A stretch of DNA of 64,000 nucleotides. Origin: Sphingomonas sp. DG1-23 (GTDB lineage Bacteria > Pseudomonadota > Alphaproteobacteria > Sphingomonadales > Sphingomonadaceae). A program made the translations under genes and the position numbers. Positions 1 through 7,889 of this stretch are shown here, piece after piece. Location of the stretch: NCBI RefSeq assembly GCF_030730875.1, contig NZ_JAVAMA010000006.1, positions 124,001 through 188,000 on the forward strand, written 5' to 3'. The notes below the pieces were generated by a model. It was not told the origin of the DNA. It saw nothing but the letters and a program-made list of their open reading frames with translations, and did not search any database. Position 1 is the stretch's first letter; every line of letters begins with the position of its first letter.

Positions 1-231
1 CGGACGCCCACGCAGCGCCGGGTCGAGCTGCTGCTCGACGCTGGCGAAATAGCTGTTGAGATCGAGGAACAGCCAGCGCAGCGGACGCGGCGGAAAAGCG
101 AGAATATTGGAAAGTGCCGGCCCAATTTCACGGTTTTCACGGGAATCCCGGCATAAAGTTTCCGCGGAGCGCACGATTGTTACGCGCTCAGAAAAGGCGT
201 TCTCCGCGTCCCTGCGCAAGCTGCGACTCAT
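1..231 (-). CDS. Y-family (DinB/IMS-type) DNA polymerase, N-terminal fragment
   Basis: The gene runs off the left edge, so only the amino end is visible. Read on the - strand, bases 75-1 encode LFLDLNSYFASVEQQ followed by LDPALRGRP. This is the first catalytic motif of Y-family translesion polymerases: the Asp of LDLN is a metal ligand and YFASVEQ is the nucleotide-binding turn. The start is uncertain. The frame is open from ATG 231-229, with GTG 174-172 as an alternative, and the family normally begins only a few residues before LFLD, so part of this extension may be untranslated. A LexA-type direct repeat lies immediately upstream, which suggests SOS induction. It could be ImuB-like or DinB-like; the fragment is too short to decide. 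Confidence 0.75.
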   Translation of the reverse strand, partial: MSRSLRRDAENAFSERVTIVRSAETLCRDSRENREIGPALSNILAFPPRPLRWLFLDLNSYFASVEQQLDPALRGRP

Positions 232-236
232 ATCGA

Positions 237-251
237 GAACAATAGCAGAAC
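237..251 (-). promoter_or_regulatory. Putative alphaproteobacterial LexA (SOS) box
   Basis: GAAC at 237-240 and GAAC at 248-251 are separated by 7 bases, so the - strand reads GTTC-N7-GTTC. This is the direct-repeat LexA operator known for alphaproteobacteria. It lies just upstream of the open frame of the Y-family polymerase, a typical SOS target. Confidence 0.65.
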
Positions 252-320
252 ATTGCTTTGTAGGAAATCGGCTTGACCTGCACCGCTCCGGTTCCGCAGG
301 ACGCGCCAAAGGAGGATCGC

Positions 321-824
321 ATGCGAAGCTTGCTGATGTCGGGACTGATGCTGGCGCTGGCCGGCTGCGGCGGCGCGGAGGTGGCCGACAACAAGACCGT
401 GCCGACCCCGACGCCCACGCCGGGGCCGAAGCTGGGCGGAGTGGAATTGAACAAGCCGGTCCGCGCATCGGGCGCCGCACCGTATTGGACGCTCTACATC
501 GCGCCTGGAACGATCGCCTTCGCCGACGCCGCCGACGCTCCTGTGACGGATTTCTATCCGGTCTCGCCGACGCTGAAGGGGGACACTGCGCGTCTCGACA
601 CCCAGACCCCCACTGGCGAGCCGGTGACGATCACGCTCGCCGCGAAGGCGTGTGCGGCGGGCAAGGCGCAACTGCCGCTCACCGCCGAGATGCGGATCGG
701 CGCGCGTACACTGCGGGGCTGCGCCGCGAACGGGACCTATGACTGGGCGGCCCGGAAGCCGAGCCCCGCGCCGGACGCGTCCGGCGACAATGCCTCCGCC
801 GCCGCCGGCAATGCTCGCCGCTGA
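321..824 (+). CDS. Small lipoprotein of unknown function
   Basis: A 167-residue protein. The start at ATG 321 is chosen because GGAGGA lies at 311-316 and a lipoprotein signal follows at once: a short positive end, a hydrophobic core and the lipobox LALAGC with the acylated Cys near residue 14. A Thr/Pro-rich linker follows (PTPTPTPGP), then a compact domain with AAPYWTLYIAPG and a C-terminal CAANGTYDW. It resembles sphingomonad envelope lipoproteins with a MliC/COG3650-like architecture, but I cannot assign a family firmly. The last residues are low-complexity Ala/Ser. It is convergent with the glycosylase gene at 826. Confidence 0.75.
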   Translation: MRSLLMSGLMLALAGCGGAEVADNKTVPTPTPTPGPKLGGVELNKPVRASGAAPYWTLYIAPGTIAFADAADAPVTDFYPVSPTLKGDTARLDTQTPTGEPVTITLAAKACAAGKAQLPLTAEMRIGARTLRGCAANGTYDWAARKPSPAPDASGDNASAAAGNARR

Positions 825-825
825 T

Positions 826-1323
826 TCAGGTCAGATGTCGCGCGAGGTCTTGCCAGGCCGGTAGCTTGGCGTCGAGACCAACGGTGTGGAGCGGGCTGCT
901 CGAAGGGAGCGCGACGATCGCGTAGTCACCGGCCGCGTCGCCGAGTTGCTTGAGGCCGTGGCGCAGCGCGGTGCCGCCGTTGAAGGCGATTGCGCGGAGT
1001 TCGGGCAGGGTTCGGGCGAGTGCGGCGATGTCGTGGCCTTCCACGTCGCGCATCGCCGCGTCGGTGCTGCCCGGGCGGGTGGCGCTGGCGACGACGTCCC
1101 ACAGCCCGATATGCGCGTCGCGCAGCGCTGCGAGACGCTCGTCATAGGACAGGGGAGCGAGATCGCGCCCGGCGGCGGGCGAGATCAGCCGCCAGAACTG
1201 GTTCTGCGGATGGGCATAATAGCGCCGCTCGGCGAGCGAGCGTTCACCGGGGAGCGAGCCGAGCACGAGCAGGCGGACTTGCGAGTCGACCACCGGCGGG
1301 AAACTGTGCTTGCGCTCGCTCAC
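826..1323 (-). CDS. DNA-deoxyinosine / uracil-DNA glycosylase (UDG family 6-like)
   Basis: A 165-residue protein of the uracil-DNA glycosylase superfamily. The N-terminal block LVLGSLPGERSLAE is the active-site loop, followed by RYYAHPQNQFWRLI, which is characteristic of the hypoxanthine-DNA glycosylase (family 6) and Mug-like group. The C-terminal LPSSSPLHTVG is the minor-groove intercalation loop. It should remove deaminated purines or uracil from DNA in the cytoplasm. The ATG at 1323 overlaps the vapC stop by 4 nt, so it is translationally coupled to the VapBC pair. That is an unusual partner and may simply reflect insertion of the module upstream. Confidence 0.85.
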   Translation of the reverse strand: MSERKHSFPPVVDSQVRLLVLGSLPGERSLAERRYYAHPQNQFWRLISPAAGRDLAPLSYDERLAALRDAHIGLWDVVASATRPGSTDAAMRDVEGHDIAALARTLPELRAIAFNGGTALRHGLKQLGDAAGDYAIVALPSSSPLHTVGLDAKLPAWQDLARHLT

Positions 1324-1712
1324 GCGGCGGCGGTGATGTCGGTGTGGATGAAATCGTCGCCTATGAAGAGCAGTGGTTCCCCGGTCGTATGCGCCAGCGC
1401 ATACGCGAAGCAGTCTCCGAAGTTCAGCCGGGCGCGATGGTTTCCCTTGCCGTACAGGCGATAGGCATGCCGCGCGACGCGGACGTGATGGTGGCTGACC
1501 GGGACCAGTTGGATGTCGAAATGCGTGATCACTGCATCGAGTCTATCGCTCAGCACGTCGTCCTTGTTGGCATCAATGACGATTGCCGCCTCAAGATAAT
1601 TCGCCGTCGACATTTTGGATGCGCCGAAATTCTTGCTCAACAGCGGCACGATCCAACTCGACGGCGGTTCCTCGCGCATCAATGCAATGAGGGCAGAGCT
1701 ATCGACGATCAC
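1320..1712 (-). CDS. vapC: VapC-type PIN-domain toxin
   Basis: A 130-residue PIN domain. The first acidic residue is in MIVDSSALIAL (Asp4), a Glu is in TANYLEAAIV, and the closing acidic pair is in NFGDCFAYALA and FIGDDF. These together form the metal-binding site of VapC ribonucleases, which cleave tRNA or rRNA. The gene overlaps the antitoxin by 4 nt upstream and the glycosylase by 4 nt downstream. All key acidic residues appear present, so the toxin is probably active. Confidence 0.88.
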   Translation of the reverse strand: MIVDSSALIALMREEPPSSWIVPLLSKNFGASKMSTANYLEAAIVIDANKDDVLSDRLDAVITHFDIQLVPVSHHHVRVARHAYRLYGKGNHRARLNFGDCFAYALAHTTGEPLLFIGDDFIHTDITAAA

Positions 1713-1987
1713 CGCGGAAGGCCGTCTTCGTCATACAGGAGGTCGGCATGATCGATCGAGAGCATCGCGCCTTTCCACCGAGCCCGACTTCCGCAGATCA
1801 GGGCATAAAAGGCATCTTCGCGCGCGCGAACCATATCGGGCTGCAAAGCCTGTTCCCGTTCGACATCGCGTAATCGTCGCCGCAGGGCTTCCGTCACGGC
1901 TTCCGTAATGGTCGCACCCGTCGATTCCGCCAACCGTTCGGCCAGGTCGCGAGCCTCGACGCTCTTTATGTTGAGCTGTGCGCCCAT
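1709..1987 (-). CDS. vapB: VapB-type antitoxin (PSK/Rv0623-like)
   Basis: A 92-residue antitoxin. The start is ATG 1987 (MGAQLNIKSVEARDLAERLA), preceded by GGAGG on the - strand near 1992-1996; the longer open frame to 2071 has no support. The N-terminal segment is the short DNA-binding region of the PSK transcription-factor-like antitoxins. The C-terminal tail (YALICGSRARWKG and beyond) is where VapC is bound. It is the first gene of the vapBC operon and overlaps vapC by 4 nt. A TAGAAT hexamer upstream on the - strand may be the -10 box of an autoregulated promoter shared back to back with the DUF962 gene. Confidence 0.85.
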   Translation of the reverse strand: MGAQLNIKSVEARDLAERLAESTGATITEAVTEALRRRLRDVEREQALQPDMVRAREDAFYALICGSRARWKGAMLSIDHADLLYDEDGLPR

Positions 1988-2054
1988 TTCTACCTCCGTC
2001 GCAAAGCATTCTACCATGGCTTGCGCACGGACGAAAGAAGCGTAGCATCCGGGC

Positions 2055-2384
2055 ATGGCGCGCACGATCACCCGCTATGGCGATTTCTGGCCCTATTATC
2101 TGCGCGAGCATGCCAGGCCCGAGACGCGGCGGCTGCATTATATCGGCACGGCGCTGACCTTCGTGTTTCTGGCGATCGCGCTGACGCAGGGCGGCTGGTG
2201 GTGGCTGCTGGTGCCGCTGGCGGGGTACGGCTTCGCGTGGGGCGCGCATTTCGGGGTGGAGAAGAACCGGCCGGCAACGTTCACCTATCCGCTCTGGTCG
2301 CTGTTCTCGGACTATCGGATGTTCTTCCTGTGGCTGGCCGGGCGGCTGGAACCGCATCTCAAGCGCGCGGGCGTGGCCGCATAG
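2055..2384 (+). CDS. DUF962 (Mpo1-like) membrane protein
   Basis: A 109-residue protein matching the DUF962/Mpo1-like family: an N-terminal [18 protein letters not shown], then [11 protein letters not shown] with the conserved His, two or three hydrophobic helices (about residues 30-60 and 85-100), and [12 protein letters not shown] containing the second conserved His. Yeast Mpo1 is an iron-dependent dioxygenase of 2-hydroxy fatty acids. That activity would fit a sphingolipid-making bacterium but is only inferred here. The gene diverges from vapBC. Confidence 0.85.
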   Translation: MARTITRYGDFWPYYLREHARPETRRLHYIGTALTFVFLAIALTQGGWWWLLVPLAGYGFAWGAHFGVEKNRPATFTYPLWSLFSDYRMFFLWLAGRLEPHLKRAGVAA

Positions 2385-2430
2385 TTTCGCTTGCTTGCGG
2401 TGCGGGGCCTCGCACCCCTATCTAGCCGGC

Positions 2431-3423
2431 ATGCATGTGACATCCGATACGCTGGGCCTGATCGGCAATACTCCGCTGGTGCGGCTCAAGGGGCCGAGCG
2501 AGGCGACCGGCTGCGACATTTTCGGCAAGTGCGAATTCGCCAATCCCGGGGCCTCGGTGAAGGACCGGGCGGCGCTGTTCATCGTGGCGGATGCCGAGGA
2601 GCGCGGGGCGATCCAGCCCGGCGGGACGATCGTCGAGGGCACCGCGGGCAATACCGGCATCGGACTGGCGCTGGTCGCCAATGCCAAGGGCTACAAGACG
2701 ATCATCGTGATGCCCGAAACGCAGAGCCGCGAGAAGATGGACACGCTGCGCGCACTCGGCGCCGAACTCGTGCTGGTGCCGGCGGCGCCCTATTCGAACC
2801 CGGGGCATTTCGTGCACACCTCGCGCCGCATCGCCGAGGAGACGCCCAACGCGATCTGGGCCAATCAGTTCGACAATATCGCCAATCGCCGCGCGCACAT
2901 CGTCGGCACCGCCGAAGAGATCTGGGCACAGATGGACGGCCGGGTCGACGGCTTCACCTGCGCGGTGGGGACGGGGGGCACGCTCGCCGGTGTCGGCTTG
3001 GGGCTCAAGGCCAAGGACGAGAAGGTCTGTATCGCACTGAGCGATCCCTATGGCGCTGCGCTCTACGATTATTATGCCTGCGGCGAATTGAAGTCCGAAG
3101 GCTCGTCGGTGGCCGAGGGGATCGGGCAGGGGCGGATCACCGGCAATCTCGAAGGCGCGCCGGTCGACACGCAATTCCGCATCTCCGACGCCGAGGGGCT
3201 CGAATGGGTGCGGCGGCTGCTCGACGAGGAAGGGCTGTGCCTCGGGCTCTCCTCGGGGATCAACGTCGCCGGCGCGGTGCGGCTGGCGAAGCAGCTCGGG
3301 CCCGGCAAGCGGATCGCGACGATCCTGTGCGACACCGGCTTTCGCTACCTCTCGACGCTCTACAATCCCGAATGGCTGCGCGACAAAGGATTGCCGGTTG
3401 CCGAGGGGCGCGACGCCGCCTGA
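2431..3423 (+). CDS. cysK: Cysteine synthase A (O-acetylserine sulfhydrylase)
   Basis: A 330-residue PLP enzyme that makes cysteine from O-acetylserine and sulfide. The start is ATG 2431, giving the usual LGLIGNTPLVRL beginning. The PLP lysine is Lys44 in NPGASVKDRAA. The phosphate-binding loop is GTAGNTGIG, a TAGNTG variant of the usual TSGNTG, and the glycine-rich GTGGTLAG loop follows near residue 190. The C-terminal GFRYLSTLYNPEW is typical of CysK. Length and motifs are complete. A short GC-rich hairpin follows the stop. Confidence 0.93.
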   Translation: MHVTSDTLGLIGNTPLVRLKGPSEATGCDIFGKCEFANPGASVKDRAALFIVADAEERGAIQPGGTIVEGTAGNTGIGLALVANAKGYKTIIVMPETQSREKMDTLRALGAELVLVPAAPYSNPGHFVHTSRRIAEETPNAIWANQFDNIANRRAHIVGTAEEIWAQMDGRVDGFTCAVGTGGTLAGVGLGLKAKDEKVCIALSDPYGAALYDYYACGELKSEGSSVAEGIGQGRITGNLEGAPVDTQFRISDAEGLEWVRRLLDEEGLCLGLSSGINVAGAVRLAKQLGPGKRIATILCDTGFRYLSTLYNPEWLRDKGLPVAEGRDAA

Positions 3424-3429
3424 CGGTTC

Positions 3430-3453
3430 GCCTCGACAAGCGTAGGTCGAGGC
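3430..3453 (+). terminator. Small hairpin after cysK
   Basis: Eight-base arms (3430-3437 and 3446-3453) form a perfect stem with an 8-nt loop just after the cysK stop. Only a short T-rich stretch follows, so termination is possible but weak. Confidence 0.35.
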
Positions 3454-3473
3454 GTTACATTTATGCCACAGCT

Positions 3474-3776
3474 ATGAAGTCCGGATCGCAAGACTCACAG
3501 CAGGCAATGCAGCGTGTCCGGGTCGGCATGACCGGGCTGGCGATGGTGCTGGTGCTGATCGGACTGGCCAGCGCGATCTTCTCCTCGGCCAATCGCGACG
3601 AGCCGGTATCGGCGGTCGGCGCCCCCAATGCGATGGTGGTCGCGAACATGACCGGCGAGCCCGGCAACAGCACGACCGAGAAGGGCAAGGACGAGCCGCT
3701 CGCCGAGCTTGGCGTGGCGCCGAGCACGTCGTCGACCGATAGCCCCGACGAGCAGGGTACCGCTCCCCAAAACTGA
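3474..3776 (+). CDS. Small single-pass membrane protein of unknown function
   Basis: A 100-residue protein starting at ATG 3474. It has a charged N-terminus, one transmembrane segment at about residues 17-39 (VGMTGLAMVLVLIGLASAIF), then a polar, disordered tail rich in Ser, Thr, Glu and Pro, presumably periplasmic. It lies in the cysK-mraZ interval. I recognise no domain; its position suggests an envelope protein but nothing more. Confidence 0.65.
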   Translation: MKSGSQDSQQAMQRVRVGMTGLAMVLVLIGLASAIFSSANRDEPVSAVGAPNAMVVANMTGEPGNSTTEKGKDEPLAELGVAPSTSSTDSPDEQGTAPQN

Positions 3777-4173
3777 CGGGATGACGCGGGCGGCGCGGGG
3801 AAGCCGTGCCCGCGCGCGTTCGTGCGAGTCGTCGGCACCGGAGGCCTGCCGACCGTGTAGCGAGGCGGCTTCGCCCGCAAGCTTCGGGAATTATTGGACA
3901 AGACAGGAAATCGGGCGTCGCGGCCGTCGTGCCGCGCTGCTTTCCTGTGTTCCGACGTCCTGGAGAAACAAGAGGGGAACGTTTCATGATTCAAAGTAAA
4001 ACACGGGTAATTTGAGGGGCTGAGTGGGGCAAAATCCCGCTTAATCCCCATATTTTCCGTTGTATCCCGGGACGCTTTGTGATCAAAGGTGACGCTTAGG
4101 GGGCACGCACCCTGTCACCGTGAGAACAAGCGCCGGGATGCCGGGAAACCGCGATTCCGGAGGCGGGGAAGGC
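3777..4173. other. Intergenic region upstream of the dcw cluster
   Basis: About 400 bases without a convincing gene. The short open frames here lack ribosome sites and recognisable proteins. The right half is markedly more AT-rich than its surroundings and holds the MraZ direct repeats at 4034-4068, so this is probably the main dcw promoter and operator region. I cannot place the -35 and -10 boxes with confidence. Confidence 0.6.
4034..4068 (+). promoter_or_regulatory. MraZ operator (10-bp spaced direct repeats)
   Basis: ATCCC occurs at 4034-4038, 4044-4048 and 4064-4068, with a degenerate TTTCC at 4054-4058: four units on an exact 10-bp period. On the - strand the unit is GGGAT. MraZ proteins are known to bind GGG-containing pentamers repeated every 10 bp upstream of mraZ, so this is the expected autoregulatory site, about 105 bp before the start codon. 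Confidence 0.7.
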
Positions 4174-4680
4174 GTGCCCAAAAGGGGTTTGGGCGTGGCG
4201 GACAGGGAGCTCTTCGAGGGATTTGCGCTCCAGGCGGTGGACCAGAAGGGCCGCGTCGCCATTCCCGCAGACCTGCGCGCTGCCGCCGAGCGCAATTCCG
4301 ACATCCGCCAGATCGTCGTTGGCCTTCATCCCGAGGATCCGTGCCTGTCCGCGCACGATCTGAGCTGGTCGAAAGAGAAATACGACCGGCTCGACCGCAA
4401 GGAGGCGCTGGCCGAGGAGCGCGGCGCCGACGTCGACACGCGCGCCAAGCGCCGCGCCTTCGGACAGGTCGAGAAGGCGCCGTTCGACGACAGCGGCCGC
4501 TTCGTGATCCCGCCTTTCTTCCGGATGAAGGCGAAAATCGGCAAATGGGCGTTCTTCAACGGCAGCGGCGAGACGTTCGACGTCTGGGCACCCGAGGTCC
4601 TGCTCGCCGACGAGAATGCCGATCCGGGTCTTCGCGAAATCTGCGAATATCTGTGCCAGTCCAAGGGCGTGAAGCTGTGA
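4174..4680 (+). CDS. mraZ: MraZ, transcriptional regulator of the dcw cluster
   Basis: About 168 residues with two SpoVT/AbrB-like half domains. The first is [16 protein letters not shown] and the second [14 protein letters not shown]; each carries the conserved GR-(V/F)-IP core that binds DNA in the ring-shaped oligomer. I chose GTG 4174 because GGAGG lies at 4159-4163; GTG 4195 ([10 protein letters not shown]) also fits the family length and cannot be excluded. MraZ represses its own operon through the repeats at 4034-4068. Its stop overlaps the rsmH start by 3 nt. Confidence 0.92.
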   Translation: MPKRGLGVADRELFEGFALQAVDQKGRVAIPADLRAAAERNSDIRQIVVGLHPEDPCLSAHDLSWSKEKYDRLDRKEALAEERGADVDTRAKRRAFGQVEKAPFDDSGRFVIPPFFRMKAKIGKWAFFNGSGETFDVWAPEVLLADENADPGLREICEYLCQSKGVKL

Positions 4681-5620
4681 GCGACGCCCCGCACATCCCC
4701 GTGCTGCTCGGCGAAGTCGTCGACGGCCTCGCCATCGTGCCCGGCGAGCGCCATGTCGACGCGACCTTCGGCGCGGGCGGCTATTCCAACGCCATCCTCG
4801 AGCGGGGTGCCGAGGTGGCCGCTTTCGATCGCGATCCACATGCGATCGAAGGCGGCCAAACTCTGGTGGCGGAGGCGGGCGGCTGATCCTGATCGAGGCG
4901 CCGTTCAGCCAGCTGGAAGCCGAATTGACGCGCCGTGGCCTCGTGCCGGTCGACGGCGTGACCATGGATATCGGCGTGTCGTCGATGCAGCTCGACCAGG
5001 CCGAGCGCGGGTTCAGCTTTCAGAGCGACGGACCGCTCGACATGCGGATGAGCCAGGAAGGGGTGACCGCCGAAGAGTGGCTCAACACCGCCGACGAAGA
5101 AGAGATCGCTAACGTTTTATTTAAGTTTGGTGAAGAGCCGAAGTCCCGGCGAGTCGCTCGGGCGATCGTCTCCGCACGACCCCTTAAGCGGACTTCCGAA
5201 CTCGCCAACGTGGTAAGGAAATCCTTAAACCATAAACATTACGACAAGAAGGACCCGGCCACCCGGACCTTTCAGGCGATCCGTATCCACCTCAACCGCG
5301 AGCTCGACGAACTCGCGGAAGGGCTGGCTGCGGCCGAGCGCGTGCTCAAGCCTGGCGGGCGGTTGGCAGTGGTCACGTTCCACTCGCTTGAGGATCGCCT
5401 GGTCAAGAGGTTCCTGCGCGAGCGGAGCGGCAGCGAGCCCGCGGGTTCGCGGCATCGTCCGATGGCCGGCCCTCGGGCCGCGCCGAGTTTCGAGACTCCC
5501 GCCAAGGCCGTCCGGCCCGGCGAGGAAGAGATAGCGCGTAACCCGCGCGCCCGGTCTGCGACGTTGCGCGTGGCGCGTCGGACGGCTGCGGCGCCCTGGG
5601 GTAGTGAGGGAGTGAACTGA
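4677..5620 (+). pseudogene. rsmH: RsmH (MraW), 16S rRNA C1402 N4-methyltransferase, frameshifted
   Basis: The reading frame from GTG 4677 gives [13 protein letters not shown], the SAM site [10 protein letters not shown] and FDRDPHAI, then stops at 4884-4886. The rest of the protein ([42 protein letters not shown]) continues in another frame that picks up in the stretch 4865-4890 and ends at 5620. One added base near 4880 would restore a continuous protein of about 314 residues, the normal family length. Everything else is intact, so this is either a recent one-base deletion in a GC-rich run or a sequencing error. The enzyme methylates C1402 in the ribosomal P site. Confidence 0.88.
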
Positions 5621-6189
5621 TGGGAGTGCAGGGCTTCAAGGGACTGGGATGGTTCCTGTGCGGCGTTGTCGTGGCGCCCGCATGCTATCTCGTCAATTCG
5701 CACGGCGCCGCCGAACAGGCGAAGCTCAACGCGACCAAGCTCGCGATTCTGCAGGCCCAGCGCGACATTCGCGGGCTCGAGACCGAGTTCAACACCCGCG
5801 CCAACCTCGCCCAGCTCGAGCGCTGGAACGGCGAGGTGCTGGCGCTCGCCGCGCCGGCGCCGCAGCAATATCTCGCGGGCGAGATGGCGCTGGCCAGCCT
5901 CGACCAGCAGCCGGCCGAGGTTCAGCTCGCCGCACTGGTGGTGCCGGCTGGCGCGCCGGCGCTGCAGACGGCATCACAGGTTGTAGTGCCCGCAGCGGTT
6001 CCCGTTCAGGGCGAGCCGCAGACCGCGACGCCCGGCAAGAGCGTGGCGCAGCAGGATCAGGAGCTTCGCAAGCTGATGAAGAAAGCAGACCGCCAGGCGA
6101 TCGCCTCGGTGGATCGTGGCGTGTTGAGCGCGGGCACGATCGACGATCTGCAAAAGCTGGCGAAGCGCGAGAAATTGGCGCTGCGTTGA
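5620..6189 (+). CDS. ftsL: FtsL-like division protein
   Basis: A 189-residue bitopic protein in the ftsL position. It has a short cytoplasmic end, one transmembrane helix at about residues 8-27, then a predicted coiled coil at about residues 30-70 (AEQAKLNATKLAILQAQRDI) as in FtsL/FtsB, followed by an Ala/Pro/Gln-rich tail. At 189 residues it is longer than typical FtsL (about 100), mainly through this tail. ATG 5620 shares a base with the rsmH stop (TGATG). The family is poorly conserved in sequence, so the call rests on topology and place. Confidence 0.75.
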   Translation: MGVQGFKGLGWFLCGVVVAPACYLVNSHGAAEQAKLNATKLAILQAQRDIRGLETEFNTRANLAQLERWNGEVLALAAPAPQQYLAGEMALASLDQQPAEVQLAALVVPAGAPALQTASQVVVPAAVPVQGEPQTATPGKSVAQQDQELRKLMKKADRQAIASVDRGVLSAGTIDDLQKLAKREKLALR

Positions 6190-7889
6190 TCGTCGTCGTC
6201 GCCCCGCCGACCCGGCAGGGTCGTACGGGCGGTGCCCGTCAGGCGCTCGTCGCCGTCGCCCAGGTGCGGCTGATGATCCTGTCGTTGCTGTTCGGCGCCG
6301 GCATGCTGGTGGTGATCGGCAAGCTGGCATTGCTGGCGCTCTGGGCCGAGCCCGCCGTCGCGCGCGATATGGCGCTGGCATTGATCCCGCCGCGCGGCGA
6401 CATCGTCGACCGCAACGGCGCGCCGCTCGCGCGCAGCATCGATGCGTGGTCGATCGCGGTCCATCCCAATCAATTGATCGGCGACAAGACCGCGCTCGCG
6501 CAGAAGCTCGCCGAACTGATCCCCGACAAGAGCGCGGGCGAATATTACGCCTTGCTCAATTCGGGCGGCAATTTCGCCTATCTGAAGCGCCGTGCGCTGC
6601 CCGAACTGGTCACCGCGGTGAATGCGCTGGGCGAGCCCGGCATGGAATTCCAGCGCGAGCCCGACCGGCTCTATCCCCAGTCCGCCATGGCGGCGCACGT
6701 CCTCGGCTTTCTCGATTCGCAGGGGCGCGGCGTCTCGGGGATGGAGAAGATACTCGAGCGGCAGCTGAGCGACCCCGCTCGCCGCGGCAAGCCGGTGGCG
6801 CTGTCGATCGACGCGCGCGTCCAGGCGGCGCTGGAGAACGAGCTCGGCCGGGCGATGACCGACCTGCAGGCGCGCGGCGCCGCAGGGGTGATTCTCGACG
6901 TGCGCACCGGCGAGATCCTGGCGATGAGCTCGCTGCCGAGCTTCAATCCCAATGCGCTGCCGGGCGCGGCGCCGCCCAACAACGTCACCCAGAGCGTCTA
7001 TGAGCTGGGCTCGACCTTCAAGCCGCTGGCCGTGGCCGCGGCGATCGATGCGGGCGCGATCACGTCGATGGCGCGGCGCTTCGACGCGACCAAGCCGCTG
7101 CACATCGGCCGCTTCTCGATCAACGACGATCCGGGCGACGAGCAGTTCCGCTGGCTGAACATCCCCGAGACGCTGGTCTATTCGTCGAACATCGCCACCG
7201 CGCGCATCGCCGACGAACTCGGCGCGGAGCGGATGCAGGACCTGTTCCGCCGGCTGGGCTTCGACCGGCGCCCCGCGATCGAGCTGGGCGGCGCGAAGCC
7301 GCTCTGGCCGAATTACTGGGGTCGGGTGACGGTGATGACCACCGCCTATGGACATGGCATCGCCGTGACCCCGCTCCACTTGGCCAATGCCTATTCGGTG
7401 ATGGTCAATGGCGGCATCCTGCGCCCGACCACGCTGCTCAAGGTCGATCCCGACAAGGTGCCCGCCGGCGAGCGCGCGCTCAAGGAATCGACCAGCGCGC
7501 GGATGCGTCAGCTGCTGCGGCTGATCGTCACCAAAGGCACCGGCCGCAAGGCCGACGCGCCGGGCTTCCGGATCGGCGGCAAGACCGGGACGGCCGAGGC
7601 GGCATCGGCAGGCGGCTACGACAAGCATCGCAACGTCTCGACCTTCGCAGCGGCTTTCCCAATCGACGCGCCACGTTATGTGGTGGTCGCCATGCTCGAC
7701 TCACCCAAGGCCAATGCCAACACCCCGCGCACCACCGCGGGCTGGACCGCCGCCCCCGTCGTCGGACGGGTAGTGACCCGCACCGGCGCGCTGCTGGGGG
7801 TAACCCCCGACAATACGCGCGACATCGACGAGAGCGAATTGCTCCCATTGATCTGGCAGGGGCCGGAAGCGCCGAAGGCAGCCCGGTGA
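6186..7889 (+). CDS. ftsI: FtsI (PBP3), septal peptidoglycan transpeptidase
   Basis: A 567-residue class B penicillin-binding protein that cross-links septal peptidoglycan with FtsW. The start is TTG 6186, overlapping the ftsL stop (TTGA). A membrane anchor follows at about residues 30-52, then the pedestal domain (PPRGDIVDRNGAPLAR). The transpeptidase motifs are Ser276-x-x-Lys279 in GSTFKPL, Ser333-Ser334-Asn335 and Lys466-Thr-Gly (KTGTAEAAS). All catalytic residues are present and the length is normal. Confidence 0.95.
   Translation: MIVVVAPPTRQGRTGGARQALVAVAQVRLMILSLLFGAGMLVVIGKLALLALWAEPAVARDMALALIPPRGDIVDRNGAPLARSIDAWSIAVHPNQLIGDKTALAQKLAELIPDKSAGEYYALLNSGGNFAYLKRRALPELVTAVNALGEPGMEFQREPDRLYPQSAMAAHVLGFLDSQGRGVSGMEKILERQLSDPARRGKPVALSIDARVQAALENELGRAMTDLQARGAAGVILDVRTGEILAMSSLPSFNPNALPGAAPPNNVTQSVYELGSTFKPLAVAAAIDAGAITSMARRFDATKPLHIGRFSINDDPGDEQFRWLNIPETLVYSSNIATARIADELGAERMQDLFRRLGFDRRPAIELGGAKPLWPNYWGRVTVMTTAYGHGIAVTPLHLANAYSVMVNGGILRPTTLLKVDPDKVPAGERALKESTSARMRQLLRLIVTKGTGRKADAPGFRIGGKTGTAEAASAGGYDKHRNVSTFAAAFPIDAPRYVVVAMLDSPKANANTPRTTAGWTAAPVVGRVVTRTGALLGVTPDNTRDIDESELLPLIWQGPEAPKAAR

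Noticed and set aside
3709..4015. Short open frames in the leader of the dcw cluster
   Set aside because: No ribosome sites, Arg-rich biased composition, no recognisable protein; the region is better explained as a promoter region.
4860..4890. Programmed -1 frameshift in rsmH
   Set aside because: No slippery heptamer or downstream pseudoknot evident; RsmH is not known to use frameshifting. A deletion or read error is simpler.
6057..7628. 523-aa open frame on the - strand across ftsI
   Set aside because: Arg/His/Gly-rich translation typical of high-GC antisense frames; fully covered by intact ftsI.
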